Below, piece after piece: positions 42,435 to 50,660 of a stretch of 64,000 nucleotides of DNA (position 1 is its first letter; each line of letters starts with the position of its first letter). The stretch comes from Flavobacteriaceae bacterium R38 (GTDB lineage: Bacteria; Bacteroidota; Bacteroidia; Flavobacteriales; Flavobacteriaceae). A program made the position numbers and the translations under genes. The notes under the pieces are model-generated. The model made no database searches. It was not told where the DNA came from and saw nothing but the letters and a program-made list of their open reading frames with translations. The stretch covers positions 62,001 through 126,000 of the forward strand of contig WXYP01000005.1 of assembly GCA_009901575.1 (NCBI GenBank), given 5' to 3'.

Positions 42435-45266
42435 ATGTCTGCACAAAAACGCTTATTTCTCCTGGATGCTTTCGCATTAATTTTTCGTGGATACTATGCT
42501 TTTATTAAAAATCCGCGTATCAACTCAAAAGGATTAGATACTTCAGCAATTATGGGGTTTACCAATTCTTTATTTGATGTTATTAAACGTGAAAGACCCG
42601 ATCATTTAGCGGTGTGTTTTGACAGGGGAGGAAGTGTTGTCAGGACTGAAATGTTTGAAGAATACAAGGCTAACCGACAAGAGACACCGGAAGCCATTAA
42701 AATAGCAATACCTTATATTGAAAAAATCCTCGAAGCCATGAATATTCCTGTAATGGTTAAAGAAGGATATGAAGCTGATGATATTATCGGAACACTAGCT
42801 AAAAAAGCAGAAAAAGAAGGGTATCAGACATTTATGGTAACTCCTGACAAGGATTTTGCACAATTGGTTTCTGAAAATATTTTTATGTATCGTCCAGTTT
42901 TTGGAGGTGGATATGAAACCTGGGGAATCCCGGAAGTACAAGCAAAATTTGAAGTTGAACGCCCGGAACAAGTCATTGACTTTTTAGGGATGATGGGAGA
43001 TTCTGTCGATAATATTCCCGGACTACCCGGGGTTGGTGAAAAGACTGCAAAAAAATTCTTAGCTCAATACGGTAGTATGGAAAACCTTTTGGCAAATACA
43101 CATGAGTTAAAAGGAAAAATGAAAGAGAAGGTAGAAGCCAGTAAAGAACTTGGGTTACTTTCTAAAGAATTGGCAAAAATCTTGTTGGATGTCCCTGTAG
43201 AATTCGATGAAAAAGACTTTGAGTTTTCTAAACCTAATGTAGAAGCTGTTAAAGAACTTTTTACAGAATTAGAATTTAGAAGATTAACCGAAAACTTCTT
43301 AAAAACTTATGGGGAGCAAAAAGCAGAGATTCCTGCTTCTCCGGAAATACCTCAGCAAAACAAAAATATTCCACAGAACAATACCCAATTTGATTTATTT
43401 AGTACGCCGGGGAGCGGGACAGTTGACACTGCAGAAATTTCTATTTCAGGGTATAACACTGCTGCCAATACAAAACATTTCTATCAGTATATAGATACCT
43501 CTTTAGCCAGGAAAATACTTTTAGGAAAGCTTTTGCAACAACCAAGTGTTTGTTTTGATACAGAAACAACGAGTTTAAAGGCGCTGGAGGCCGATTTAGT
43601 TGGAATTGCTTTTTCATGGGCAGAAAAAAAAGGGTATTATGTTGCCATCCCGGAAGACAGAGAAGAGGCACAACAAATCCTGGAAGAACTTCGTCCCTTT
43701 TTCGAAGCTGAACATGTTGAAAAAGTCGGTCAGAATTTAAAATACGACATCAAAGTTTTATCTAATTATGGTATTCCTGTAAAAGGAAAACTTTTTGATA
43801 CTATGATCGCGCATTACCTGATCAATCCTGATATGCGTCATAATATGGATATTTTGGCAGAAACGTATTTAAACTACCAGACCATTCCTATCTCCGATCT
43901 TATTGGTAAAAAAGGAAAGAACCAGGGATCAATGAGAGATGTCGCCCTTTCCAAACAAACAGAATATGCTGTCGAAGATGCCGATATTACTTTTCAACTA
44001 AAAAATCATTTTCAAAAAGAACTGGAAACAGGAAATGTGACCAAACTCTTTAATGAAGTTGAACTTCCTTTAGTAAATGTATTGACTTCTATGGAGATCG
44101 AAGGCATCAAACTTAATACCGAATTCCTTAAAGAACTTTCTATAGAATTATCAAAAGATATCGATCGTCTGGAAGCAGGAATCTATGAACAGGCAGGTGA
44201 AGAATTTAACCTGGCATCTCCTAAACAATTGGGGCCTATTCTTTTTGACAAACTAAAGTTGGTAGATAAACCTAAGAAAACCAAAACCGGACAGTATTCT
44301 ACAGCAGAAGATGTGTTATCTTATTTGGCAAAAGATCATCAGATTGTTGCCGATATTTTGGAATGGCGCTCGTATAAAAAATTACAAAGTACTTATGTAG
44401 ATGCACTTCCTAACGAGATCAACCCAAAAACTCAAAGGGTTCATACTGTCTATGCTCAGGCAGTAGCTGCTACAGGGCGTCTAAGTTCTAATAATCCGAA
44501 TCTTCAAAATATTCCGATTCGAACAGAACGCGGACGTGAAGTGCGAAAGGCATTCATTCCAAGAAGCGAAGATTATATATTACTGGCTGCCGATTATTCT
44601 CAGATAGAGCTTCGGATCATCGCGGCTTTAAGTGAAGAAGAAAACATGATCAATGCCTTTAAAAATGGAGAAGATATTCACGCTTCTACAGCTGCAAAAG
44701 TCTTTAATGTTCCGTTAGAAGAAGTCACAAGAGAACAAAGAAGTAATGCAAAAACAGTTAACTTCGGAATTATTTATGGGGTATCTGCTTTTGGGTTAAG
44801 CAACCAAACTAATCTTACCCGAAGCGAATCTAAAGAGCTTATAGAAACATATTACAAGACGTATCCCAGGCTTCGTGATTATATTGATGATCAAATAGCT
44901 TTTGCAAGAGAAAATGGTTATGTAGAAACCATCCTGGAAAGGCGTCGTTATTTAAAAGATATCAATTCCAGGAATGCAATCGTTCGTGGAGCTGCAGAAC
45001 GAAATGCAGTAAATGCTCCTATCCAGGGAAGTGCCGCAGATGTGATTAAAATTGCAATGATTAATATTCACGAAAAGCTCAAAGAAGGAAATTTTAAAAC
45101 TAAAATGCTTTTACAGGTTCATGATGAATTGGTTTTTGATGCCTACAAAGAAGAATTAGAAGAAGTTAAGCAACTCATTAAAAGTGAAATGGAAAACGCT
45201 TATCAATTAAGTGTCCCATTAGACGTTGAAATTGGTTTAGGTGATAATTGGCTGGAAGCACATTAA
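42435..45266 (+). CDS. polA: DNA polymerase I
   Basis: Repair and Okazaki-fragment polymerase of 943 residues with all three domains. The 5'-3' exonuclease is at about 1-290 (DAFALIFRGYYAF, YEADDIIGTLA, GDSVDNIPGLPGVG). The 3'-5' exonuclease has its acidic residues kept in FDTETTSLKAL, GQNLKYDIKVL and YAVEDADIT, so proofreading is expected. The polymerase domain has motif A DYSQIELRI, the O-helix RSNAKTVNFGIIYG and motif C LQVHDELVFD. It is a single-gene unit; the 209 bases upstream show no clear promoter. Confidence 0.98.
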   Translation: MSAQKRLFLLDAFALIFRGYYAFIKNPRINSKGLDTSAIMGFTNSLFDVIKRERPDHLAVCFDRGGSVVRTEMFEEYKANRQETPEAIKIAIPYIEKILEAMNIPVMVKEGYEADDIIGTLAKKAEKEGYQTFMVTPDKDFAQLVSENIFMYRPVFGGGYETWGIPEVQAKFEVERPEQVIDFLGMMGDSVDNIPGLPGVGEKTAKKFLAQYGSMENLLANTHELKGKMKEKVEASKELGLLSKELAKILLDVPVEFDEKDFEFSKPNVEAVKELFTELEFRRLTENFLKTYGEQKAEIPASPEIPQQNKNIPQNNTQFDLFSTPGSGTVDTAEISISGYNTAANTKHFYQYIDTSLARKILLGKLLQQPSVCFDTETTSLKALEADLVGIAFSWAEKKGYYVAIPEDREEAQQILEELRPFFEAEHVEKVGQNLKYDIKVLSNYGIPVKGKLFDTMIAHYLINPDMRHNMDILAETYLNYQTIPISDLIGKKGKNQGSMRDVALSKQTEYAVEDADITFQLKNHFQKELETGNVTKLFNEVELPLVNVLTSMEIEGIKLNTEFLKELSIELSKDIDRLEAGIYEQAGEEFNLASPKQLGPILFDKLKLVDKPKKTKTGQYSTAEDVLSYLAKDHQIVADILEWRSYKKLQSTYVDALPNEINPKTQRVHTVYAQAVAATGRLSSNNPNLQNIPIRTERGREVRKAFIPRSEDYILLAADYSQIELRIIAALSEEENMINAFKNGEDIHASTAAKVFNVPLEEVTREQRSNAKTVNFGIIYGVSAFGLSNQTNLTRSESKELIETYYKTYPRLRDYIDDQIAFARENGYVETILERRRYLKDINSRNAIVRGAAERNAVNAPIQGSAADVIKIAMINIHEKLKEGNFKTKMLLQVHDELVFDAYKEELEEVKQLIKSEMENAYQLSVPLDVEIGLGDNWLEAH

Positions 45267-45390
45267 TTCTTTTCAATAAAAGATGGGCTTAAGGATATAA
45301 ATCATTAACTTTTGCTATGAAATCATCATTTATAGAAGTATAGCTTATGGTCTCTTAAGTTTAACTTCTTTTTTATCTTGAAAAAGTTTT

Positions 45391-47088
45391 ATGAGCCTTA
45401 AATTTTACAAAATACAATCATCACTACTTTTTAATTTTTTTTTATTCGTTTTTTTTGTTTTTACTGTAAAAGGTCAAGATTTAAAAAATGATGAATTAAC
45501 AATTCTTCTACAAAAAATTACCGATACCAAATACGCAAATCCGCAATTGGCAGAGACGTATGCTACACAACTTTTAGAAAAATCGCAAACAAATAACATT
45601 CCTGAATGGGAATTTCATGCTTATCATCAATTAGGGAGGATTGCAAATATTAAAGGAGATTATAAAAATGCAATTCTGCATAGTGAAAAAGCAATTCTGA
45701 TTGGAAAAATTTTAAAAAAGAATTTACTCGAATTCGAAGGACTACTAACAAAAGGAAATGCCTTGGTTTATTTAGGCAGAAATGAAGAAGCGCTTAATCA
45801 CTATTTAAAAGCACTGACCATTGCAAAGCGTTATAAAGATCCTATTTACGAAATCAGATCTTCAGCAAGTGTAGCCAAAGTAAAACGAAGAATCGGGCAA
45901 GCTGAAGAAGCACTTAAAATGTATAAACGCAATTTAGATTTAGCACTTAAAAATAAGGTTAATGATAAAATTGCAATCATCAATTCATACATGGGAGTTG
46001 GCGGAACACATCTGAGATTAAACAATCCTGATTCTACAATATATTACAGCAGTATAGGCCTAGAAAAAAGCCTTGAAATTAACGACTTGGAAGGCGTTGG
46101 TTATTTTTATAATGATCTTGGAATGGCATACTTCAAAAAAAAGGAATATGAAAATGCTATTCAATACCTAAAAAAAGCCGAAAAAAACATTCTTAGTCTT
46201 AAGAATAAAACACGCTTAACAGAAACCTACTTTTTTTTGGGGAGCTCGTACTATCAATTAAATAATTATGACAAAGCTATTTATTTTTTAAATGAAATTG
46301 AACGTATTATTGAACAACAAAATAAAAATGCTTTACATCAATTCAACCCGCCAGAGCTATTACCTACTTATCAGTTATTAGCAGATGCCTACAAGAAAAA
46401 AAATGACAAGTCAAAATCATTGGCATATACCGAAAAATATATTGCCTTAGATAAAGATTATGACAATCATAAAGATGCTGTAGTCAAGGCCCTCTTTGAA
46501 AATAAAGACAATGACGTACAGCAATTATCTGATTTAAACTCAAAACAAAAGACCAGGTTTTATTTGTTAACTATAATTTTCATTGGGGTTTTTATCATTT
46601 CCGTTTTATTACTCATACAATTTCTACGTGTGAGGAAAGCACAAAAAAAAGCTTTCAACCAATTAATAGTTAAAACAACAACTGAAAAAAAGCAGTCCAA
46701 AAGTCCAAAAGAATTTCAGATTCAAGATAAAAAAGTTGACGATATCCTGAAGAGGTTAGAAAAATTAGAAGCCTCACAATTCTTCCTCGATCATAACTGT
46801 AACCTGCAAAGTTTGGCGAAAAAAGTAAAAACAAATGTTAATTACTTATCCCAGGTAATAAGTACTTATAAAAATAAAAGTTTTTACGAGTATATTAACG
46901 AATTGCGTATTCAATATGCCATTAAACGGTTGCAGGAAGATCCTAAATTCAGGAAATATTCTATAAAACACATCGGAGAAGAATTAGGTTATAAAAGCAC
47001 AAATTCATTTACTAAATACTTTAAAGCACATACAGATTTATACCCTTCTTACTACATTAAGCGCCTTCTTGAAGAAGAAAAAAAATAG
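45391..47088 (+). CDS. TPR-containing membrane regulator with AraC-type DNA-binding domain, first copy
   Basis: A 565-residue one-component sensor. It has a signal-anchor N-terminus ending near VKGQ, a periplasmic tetratricopeptide-repeat region at about 50-370 (AILHSEKAILIGK, ALNHYLKALTIAK, AIQYLKKAEKNI), a membrane segment at about 389-411, a cytoplasmic linker, and a C-terminal AraC/XylS helix-turn-helix at about 450-560 ending YPSYYIKRL. The topology suggests that the TPRs sense an envelope signal or peptide and the HTH binds DNA. It is immediately upstream of two GG-leader peptide genes and has a paralogue beyond them. Confidence 0.88.
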   Translation: MSLKFYKIQSSLLFNFFLFVFFVFTVKGQDLKNDELTILLQKITDTKYANPQLAETYATQLLEKSQTNNIPEWEFHAYHQLGRIANIKGDYKNAILHSEKAILIGKILKKNLLEFEGLLTKGNALVYLGRNEEALNHYLKALTIAKRYKDPIYEIRSSASVAKVKRRIGQAEEALKMYKRNLDLALKNKVNDKIAIINSYMGVGGTHLRLNNPDSTIYYSSIGLEKSLEINDLEGVGYFYNDLGMAYFKKKEYENAIQYLKKAEKNILSLKNKTRLTETYFFLGSSYYQLNNYDKAIYFLNEIERIIEQQNKNALHQFNPPELLPTYQLLADAYKKKNDKSKSLAYTEKYIALDKDYDNHKDAVVKALFENKDNDVQQLSDLNSKQKTRFYLLTIIFIGVFIISVLLLIQFLRVRKAQKKAFNQLIVKTTTEKKQSKSPKEFQIQDKKVDDILKRLEKLEASQFFLDHNCNLQSLAKKVKTNVNYLSQVISTYKNKSFYEYINELRIQYAIKRLQEDPKFRKYSIKHIGEELGYKSTNSFTKYFKAHTDLYPSYYIKRLLEEEKK

Positions 47089-47181
47089 TATCAAATTAGC
47101 TAATTTGAGGTTAAGTTATTGTGTATAATCTCATATTTTGTGCAATTTCATTTTGGTTTTAAACTTTAAAAATTTATCAAA

Positions 47182-47343
47182 ATGAAAAGAGAATCACTTC
47201 TAAAATTAACGATTAACAAAAGAACTATCACTAAATTAAATCACAAGCTTTTATCAAATTTAAAGGGTGGGACAAGAACCGGCTTTGAAGATAAAGTAGA
47301 CTCTGCCGAATTAACAGGCTGTAATGGGAGAGATTGTTTTTAA
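47182..47343 (+). CDS. RiPP-like GG-leader precursor peptide 1
   Basis: A 53-residue precursor. The 30-residue leader reads MKRESLLKLTINKRTITKLN then HKLLSNLKGG, matching the GG-type natural-product leader of Bacteroidota (LxLxKxTIxxL...LxGG), often linked to class I lanthipeptides. The predicted core is 23 residues, TRTGFEDKVDSAELTG plus CNGRDCF, with two Cys, three Thr and one Ser. It starts 93 bases after the regulator gene's stop and is followed by a perfect 18-bp hairpin. No lanthionine synthetase, exporter or protease is nearby, so processing must come from elsewhere. Too short for usual gene callers. Confidence 0.75.
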   Translation: MKRESLLKLTINKRTITKLNHKLLSNLKGGTRTGFEDKVDSAELTGCNGRDCF

Positions 47344-47372
47344 ATATATCTGACAAGAGCATCAATAATACT

Positions 47373-47409
47373 CACCTCAATACAACTAAAATTTAGTTGT
47401 ATTGAGGTG
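47373..47409 (+). terminator. Long perfect hairpin after precursor 1
   Basis: Arms CACCTCAATACAACTAAA and TTTAGTTGTATTGAGGTG are an 18-bp perfect inverted repeat with one central base, followed by AACTTTCTTTTT. Likely a terminator; it is longer than needed and might also be a processing or protein-binding site. Confidence 0.75.
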
Positions 47410-47513
47410 AACTTTCTTTTTAAATCAAAATGACCACAATAGTTTTAGAGTGTAAAAGAAACACTATTAAATGTTTCAAATCTTAATTATTAATTATTTA
47501 AAACTATTAAATT

Positions 47514-47666
47514 ATGAAAACTAAAAACATCAAATCACTACAATTTTCTAAAACGTCTGTTGCCAAGTTAGATGCTAATAAAGCAGGTCAACTTAAAGGG
47601 GGGAGTTTTTATACAAATACAGATTGTATATCTGTATGTCCTCATTTAGATTGCAAGGAGCGTTAA
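47514..47666 (+). CDS. RiPP-like GG-leader precursor peptide 2
   Basis: A 50-residue precursor with a 30-residue leader of the same design, MKTKNIKSLQFSKTSVAKLD then ANKAGQLKGG. The core is SFYTNTDCISVCPHLDCKER: 20 residues, three Cys, two Ser and two Thr, suitable for thioether or disulfide rings. Leader length and the LKGG end are identical to precursor 1, while the cores share no sequence, the usual pattern for RiPP paralogues with variable products. A degraded copy follows directly. It has no terminator of its own before the degraded copy. Confidence 0.75.
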   Translation: MKTKNIKSLQFSKTSVAKLDANKAGQLKGGSFYTNTDCISVCPHLDCKER

Positions 47667-47694
47667 TATTCATTTTCTAAAACTATATATAATC

Positions 47695-47831
47695 ATGAAA
47701 AGTAAAATCATTACAATTTTCTATAATGCCTGTTACTAAAGTTAGGTTTTAATAAAGCAAGGCAACTTAAAGGGCTTTTTATACGGACAGCTTGCAAATC
47801 TCTTTGTTTAACTATTTGCGAAGAACGTTAG
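47695..47831 (+). pseudogene. Decayed copy of precursor peptide 2
   Basis: Aligns with precursor 2 along its length: ATGAAAA..AAAATCATTACA, then CAATTTTCTA, then CCTGTTAC, TTTTAATAAAGCAAG, CAACTTAAAGGG and an end GAAGAACGTTAG. Small deletions and an early stop (TGTTACTAA) destroy the frame. The GG region survives only as AAAGGGC. Confidence 0.7.
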
Positions 47832-47889
47832 TTACACACGATCTTAAGGCTGTTATTCAAAAATGATTTTAACATTTTTTTGGTGCACT

Positions 47890-47915
47890 AACCCCGTAGT
47901 ATTACGGGGTTTTTT
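47890..47915 (+). terminator. Terminator after the precursor locus
   Basis: Arms AACCCCGTA and TACGGGGTT around a GTAT loop, followed by a run of T. Closes the peptide locus. Confidence 0.85.
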
Positions 47916-48012
47916 AATGGAAAAACTGAAATAACTTTTCTTTTATTTAAAAATTTCCTTGACATCCAGTTCATGATATGGAGTCTATGATAATATCTTA
48001 ACTCTTTAAATA

Positions 48013-48265
48013 GATTCCGGATATTCGTTTTACGAATTCCGGAATGACAAAAAACTAACCTTTAATCGTCATTGTTAAGTTTTGAAAAAATCAAAGCAAT
48101 CTCTCTCTTATTTAAAAGATCGCTTCTCCCGATAACTATCGGGATCGCGATGACGAATATAAAACGTCATTACTAGCATAGCGTGACAATCTTTTTCTTA
48201 TGCAATAATAAATCCACTTAAAAAGATTACTTCGTCATTCACTTTATTCATTTCTCGTAATGACG
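48013..48265 (+). repeat. Composite inverted-repeat element, copy B
   Basis: Three modules: a short palindrome (48013-48049, ATTCCGGA...TCCGGAAT), module ii (48067-48155, CGTCATTG...GATGACG) and module iii (48165-48265, CGTCATTA...GTAATGACG). Modules ii and iii each have inverted ends of the type CGTCATT/AATGACG. It ends 27 bases before the GIY-YIG gene. Same composition as copy A in the opposite orientation. Confidence 0.88.
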
Positions 48266-48292
48266 ATTTAATTATTTTTTATAATTTAAGAT

Positions 48293-48592
48293 GTGCAAAA
48301 GTCTTATGTCTATATTATCACTAATAAAAATAATTCTGTTTTATATACGGGAGTTACTTCAAACCTAATTAAAAGAATTCATGATCATAAAATCAAAAAG
48401 TATAATGGGTTTGCAGCTAAATACAACTGCACTAAACTAGTTTACTTTGAAGAATTTACTTCAATAAATAATGCTATTTCAAGAGAGAAGCAAATTAAAG
48501 CTGGAAGTAGAGAGAAAAAGGAACAGCTCATAAAAAGCACAAATGTTAATTGGGAAGATTTATCTGATGATTGGATATTCTATTTTGATTAA
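48293..48592 (+). CDS. Small GIY-YIG nuclease, flanked on both sides by composite repeats
   Basis: A 99-residue single-domain nuclease of the UvrC-like GIY-YIG group. The core motifs are YVYIITNKNN and LYTGVTSNLIKRIHDH (Tyr, Tyr-Thr-Gly and the catalytic Arg), with the metal-binding Glu in ISREKQIKAG. The frame opens with GTG; an ATG two bases upstream is out of frame. Its stop is only three bases from repeat copy C and its start is 27 bases from copy B, so gene and repeats form a compact unit. The domain call is firm. A role in moving or maintaining the repeat is inference; stand-alone proteins of this type have no settled function. Confidence 0.88.
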   Translation: MQKSYVYIITNKNNSVLYTGVTSNLIKRIHDHKIKKYNGFAAKYNCTKLVYFEEFTSINNAISREKQIKAGSREKKEQLIKSTNVNWEDLSDDWIFYFD

Positions 48593-48595
48593 AAC

Positions 48596-48774
48596 CGTCA
48601 TTGCGAGGTTTTGAAAAAATCGAAGCAATCCCTCCCTTATTTAAAAGATCGCTTCACTTTGTTCGCGATGACGAATATAAAACGTCATTGCAAGCGTAGC
48701 GTGGCAATCTTTTCACCTTTAATACAATTTAGAAAAGACTTCGTCGCGCATTCCATTTGCTTCTCGTAATGACG
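48596..48774 (+). repeat. Composite inverted-repeat element, copy C
   Basis: Modules ii (48596-48673) and iii (48683-48774) in the same orientation as copy B, without the short palindrome. The ends of module ii, CGTCATTGCGA and TCGCGATGACG, are inverted repeats with one mismatch in 11. It begins three bases after the GIY-YIG stop. Confidence 0.88.
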
Positions 48775-48821
48775 TTAAAAAAAGAGAAAAACAGTATCTT
48801 CACCCTCTATTATTCTTACTT

Positions 48822-50552
48822 ATGCAAATGATGCTTCGCAAGTCTATTTTTATAATATTTCTTTTTGTTACGGTTAGTGGTGCTTCACAGAAAATCCCTG
48901 ACTCTTTATTAAGTAAAAGCTATGAAGAACTTAGAAATAGTTATTGGGAAGTATATCCAGATTCTTTAAAAGGAAGCGAATATGTAAAAACATACCTTTT
49001 TAAGGCGAAGAAAGATCATGATACTATCAAAATAGCTAGAGGTTATCAATGGTTTAAATTTATTTCTTCTAAATATGACGACCTAGATTATTACTCTATT
49101 TATAATGATAGCATTATTTCTATTACAAAAAACATTAAAAACCACAATGTTTATCCAGCGATAGCTTATCATTACAAAGGAATTTTTCTTTATAATAAAG
49201 GGGATCTAGAAGAAGCTTTAAATAATTTTTTGATTGCAAAAAATCATGTAGAAAAAAACAATAACACACCCTTATTTTTCAGCGTAAAGCAAGCAATAGC
49301 AGCTTTAAAAAGTAAAATAGGTTTAGAAGAAGAAGCATTAAAAATATATCAAGAACAACTTAAAGAAATCAGAAACTTTAAATCTAGTGACATAGATAAA
49401 GTTAATCAAATTGATTATTTAGATGACTATATAATTACATTATCAAATATTTCATTAACATATATAAGATTAAAAAAAATAGATCTAGCAGATATCTATA
49501 TCAAAAAAGGGATCAATGAAAGTTTAAAATTTAATGATTCCATTCATAATGATTCTATTTATTATTATGGTTTTGTCTCTGCTAGTGCTTACAATGAGTA
49601 TTTTAAAGGAAATTATAAAGCTGCTATAGATAGTTTAGATAAAGCTTTTCCACATGAAACCGATCAAAACTCTAGAATCAATCATTATCTCTATAAAGGT
49701 AGAATTGCTAAAGATTTAAATAATACAGAAGAAGCCATTCTTAATTTTGAAAAACTTGATTCTATTTATGAAATTCATCAAGATCCTGTCCTAGAATTGC
49801 CTGAGGTTTATCAAACCTTTATTGACTATTACAAAGAAAAGGGAGATATCGAAAATCAACTTAAATACATTGATAAATTTATTACTGTTGACAGTGTTCT
49901 CGATGCCAATTTTAATTATTTAAGCACCAATATTACCAAAGAATACGATATTCCGCTATTGGTTTCTGAAAAAGAGAATTTAATTTCTCAATTAGAAAAA
50001 GAGAAAAACCAATCCAATACAGGACTTGGTATTTTGGCTGGAGTTTCATTACTCTTGGGTGGGTTTCTCTTCTATTATTACAAAAAACAACGATTCTATA
50101 AAAAACGTTTTGAAGAGATTCTAAATACAGAACCTACCAAAGTGTCATTCCTGCGGAGGCAGGAATCCAAAAAAGTCCATGATCTTTCTAAAGATGTAGT
50201 AGAAAAAATAACCAAAGGGTTAAAAGAATTTGAACGAGAAAAAGATTTTTTAGATCATTCAACGACTTTAAATAGTTTGTCTAAAAAACTCGATACGAAT
50301 TCTAATTATTTATCCAAAGTGATTAATTCTTATGAACAGAAAAACTTTAGTAACTATCTTAATGATCTACGGGTTGAATATGCCATAGAACAACTCAAAA
50401 CCAATAAACAGTTTCGTTTGTATTCTGTAAAGGGAATGGCAAAAGAGGTTGGATTCAATAGTCCAGAGTCATTTTCAAAGGCTTTTCATAAGCGTACAGG
50501 TATTTATCCTTCTTATTTTTTGAAGCAGTTGGAAAAAATTTCCTCTCCCTAA
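48822..50552 (+). CDS. TPR-containing membrane regulator with AraC-type DNA-binding domain, second copy
   Basis: A 576-residue paralogue of the regulator at 45391, with signal-anchor N-terminus (IFIIFLFVTVSGASQ), TPR region about 60-370, membrane segment about 399-420 and C-terminal AraC-type HTH about 470-572 (LNSLSKKLDTNSNYLSKVI, YAIEQL, PSYFLKQL). The start could be Met1, 3 or 4. Two oddities: residues 442-449 in the linker, SFLRRQES, are the translation of a REP-like hairpin inserted in frame, and the last residues ISSP with the stop codon overlap another dispersed repeat. The HTH is intact, so the protein is probably functional. Confidence 0.88.
   Translation: MQMMLRKSIFIIFLFVTVSGASQKIPDSLLSKSYEELRNSYWEVYPDSLKGSEYVKTYLFKAKKDHDTIKIARGYQWFKFISSKYDDLDYYSIYNDSIISITKNIKNHNVYPAIAYHYKGIFLYNKGDLEEALNNFLIAKNHVEKNNNTPLFFSVKQAIAALKSKIGLEEEALKIYQEQLKEIRNFKSSDIDKVNQIDYLDDYIITLSNISLTYIRLKKIDLADIYIKKGINESLKFNDSIHNDSIYYYGFVSASAYNEYFKGNYKAAIDSLDKAFPHETDQNSRINHYLYKGRIAKDLNNTEEAILNFEKLDSIYEIHQDPVLELPEVYQTFIDYYKEKGDIENQLKYIDKFITVDSVLDANFNYLSTNITKEYDIPLLVSEKENLISQLEKEKNQSNTGLGILAGVSLLLGGFLFYYYKKQRFYKKRFEEILNTEPTKVSFLRRQESKKVHDLSKDVVEKITKGLKEFEREKDFLDHSTTLNSLSKKLDTNSNYLSKVINSYEQKNFSNYLNDLRVEYAIEQLKTNKQFRLYSVKGMAKEVGFNSPESFSKAFHKRTGIYPSYFLKQLEKISSP
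50147..50166 (+). repeat. REP-like hairpin inside a coding sequence
   Basis: ATTCCTGC, loop GGAG, GCAGGAAT: an 8-bp perfect stem preceded by GTC and followed by CC. It encodes SFLRRQES in frame within the second TPR-AraC regulator. A degenerate copy in opposite orientation is at 5311-5333. Confidence 0.85.
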
Positions 50553-50651
50553 GAGAGAGGAGTAAGGTGAGGGTAAAAATATAACTTCCTTACTCCACTT
50601 TATCCCTGCTTGAAGGCAGGCAGTCCAACCTGCTCCCCAAAGAGAGGGAAC
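50540..50651. repeat. Dispersed-type repeat between converging genes
   Basis: Begins TTCCTCTCCC and ends GAGAGGGAAC, so its outer ends are approximate inverted repeats; internally CCTCTC...GAGAGG (50542-50560) and CCTGC...GCAGG (50605-50620) form stems. It includes the end of the regulator gene and probably acts as the terminator region for both converging genes. Confidence 0.6.
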
Positions 50652-50660
50652 TTAATTATA

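Noticed and set aside
45391-50552. Toxin-antitoxin or phage-defence island
   Set aside because: Apart from the small GIY-YIG nuclease no defence domain is present; the region is better explained by regulators, peptide genes and repeats.
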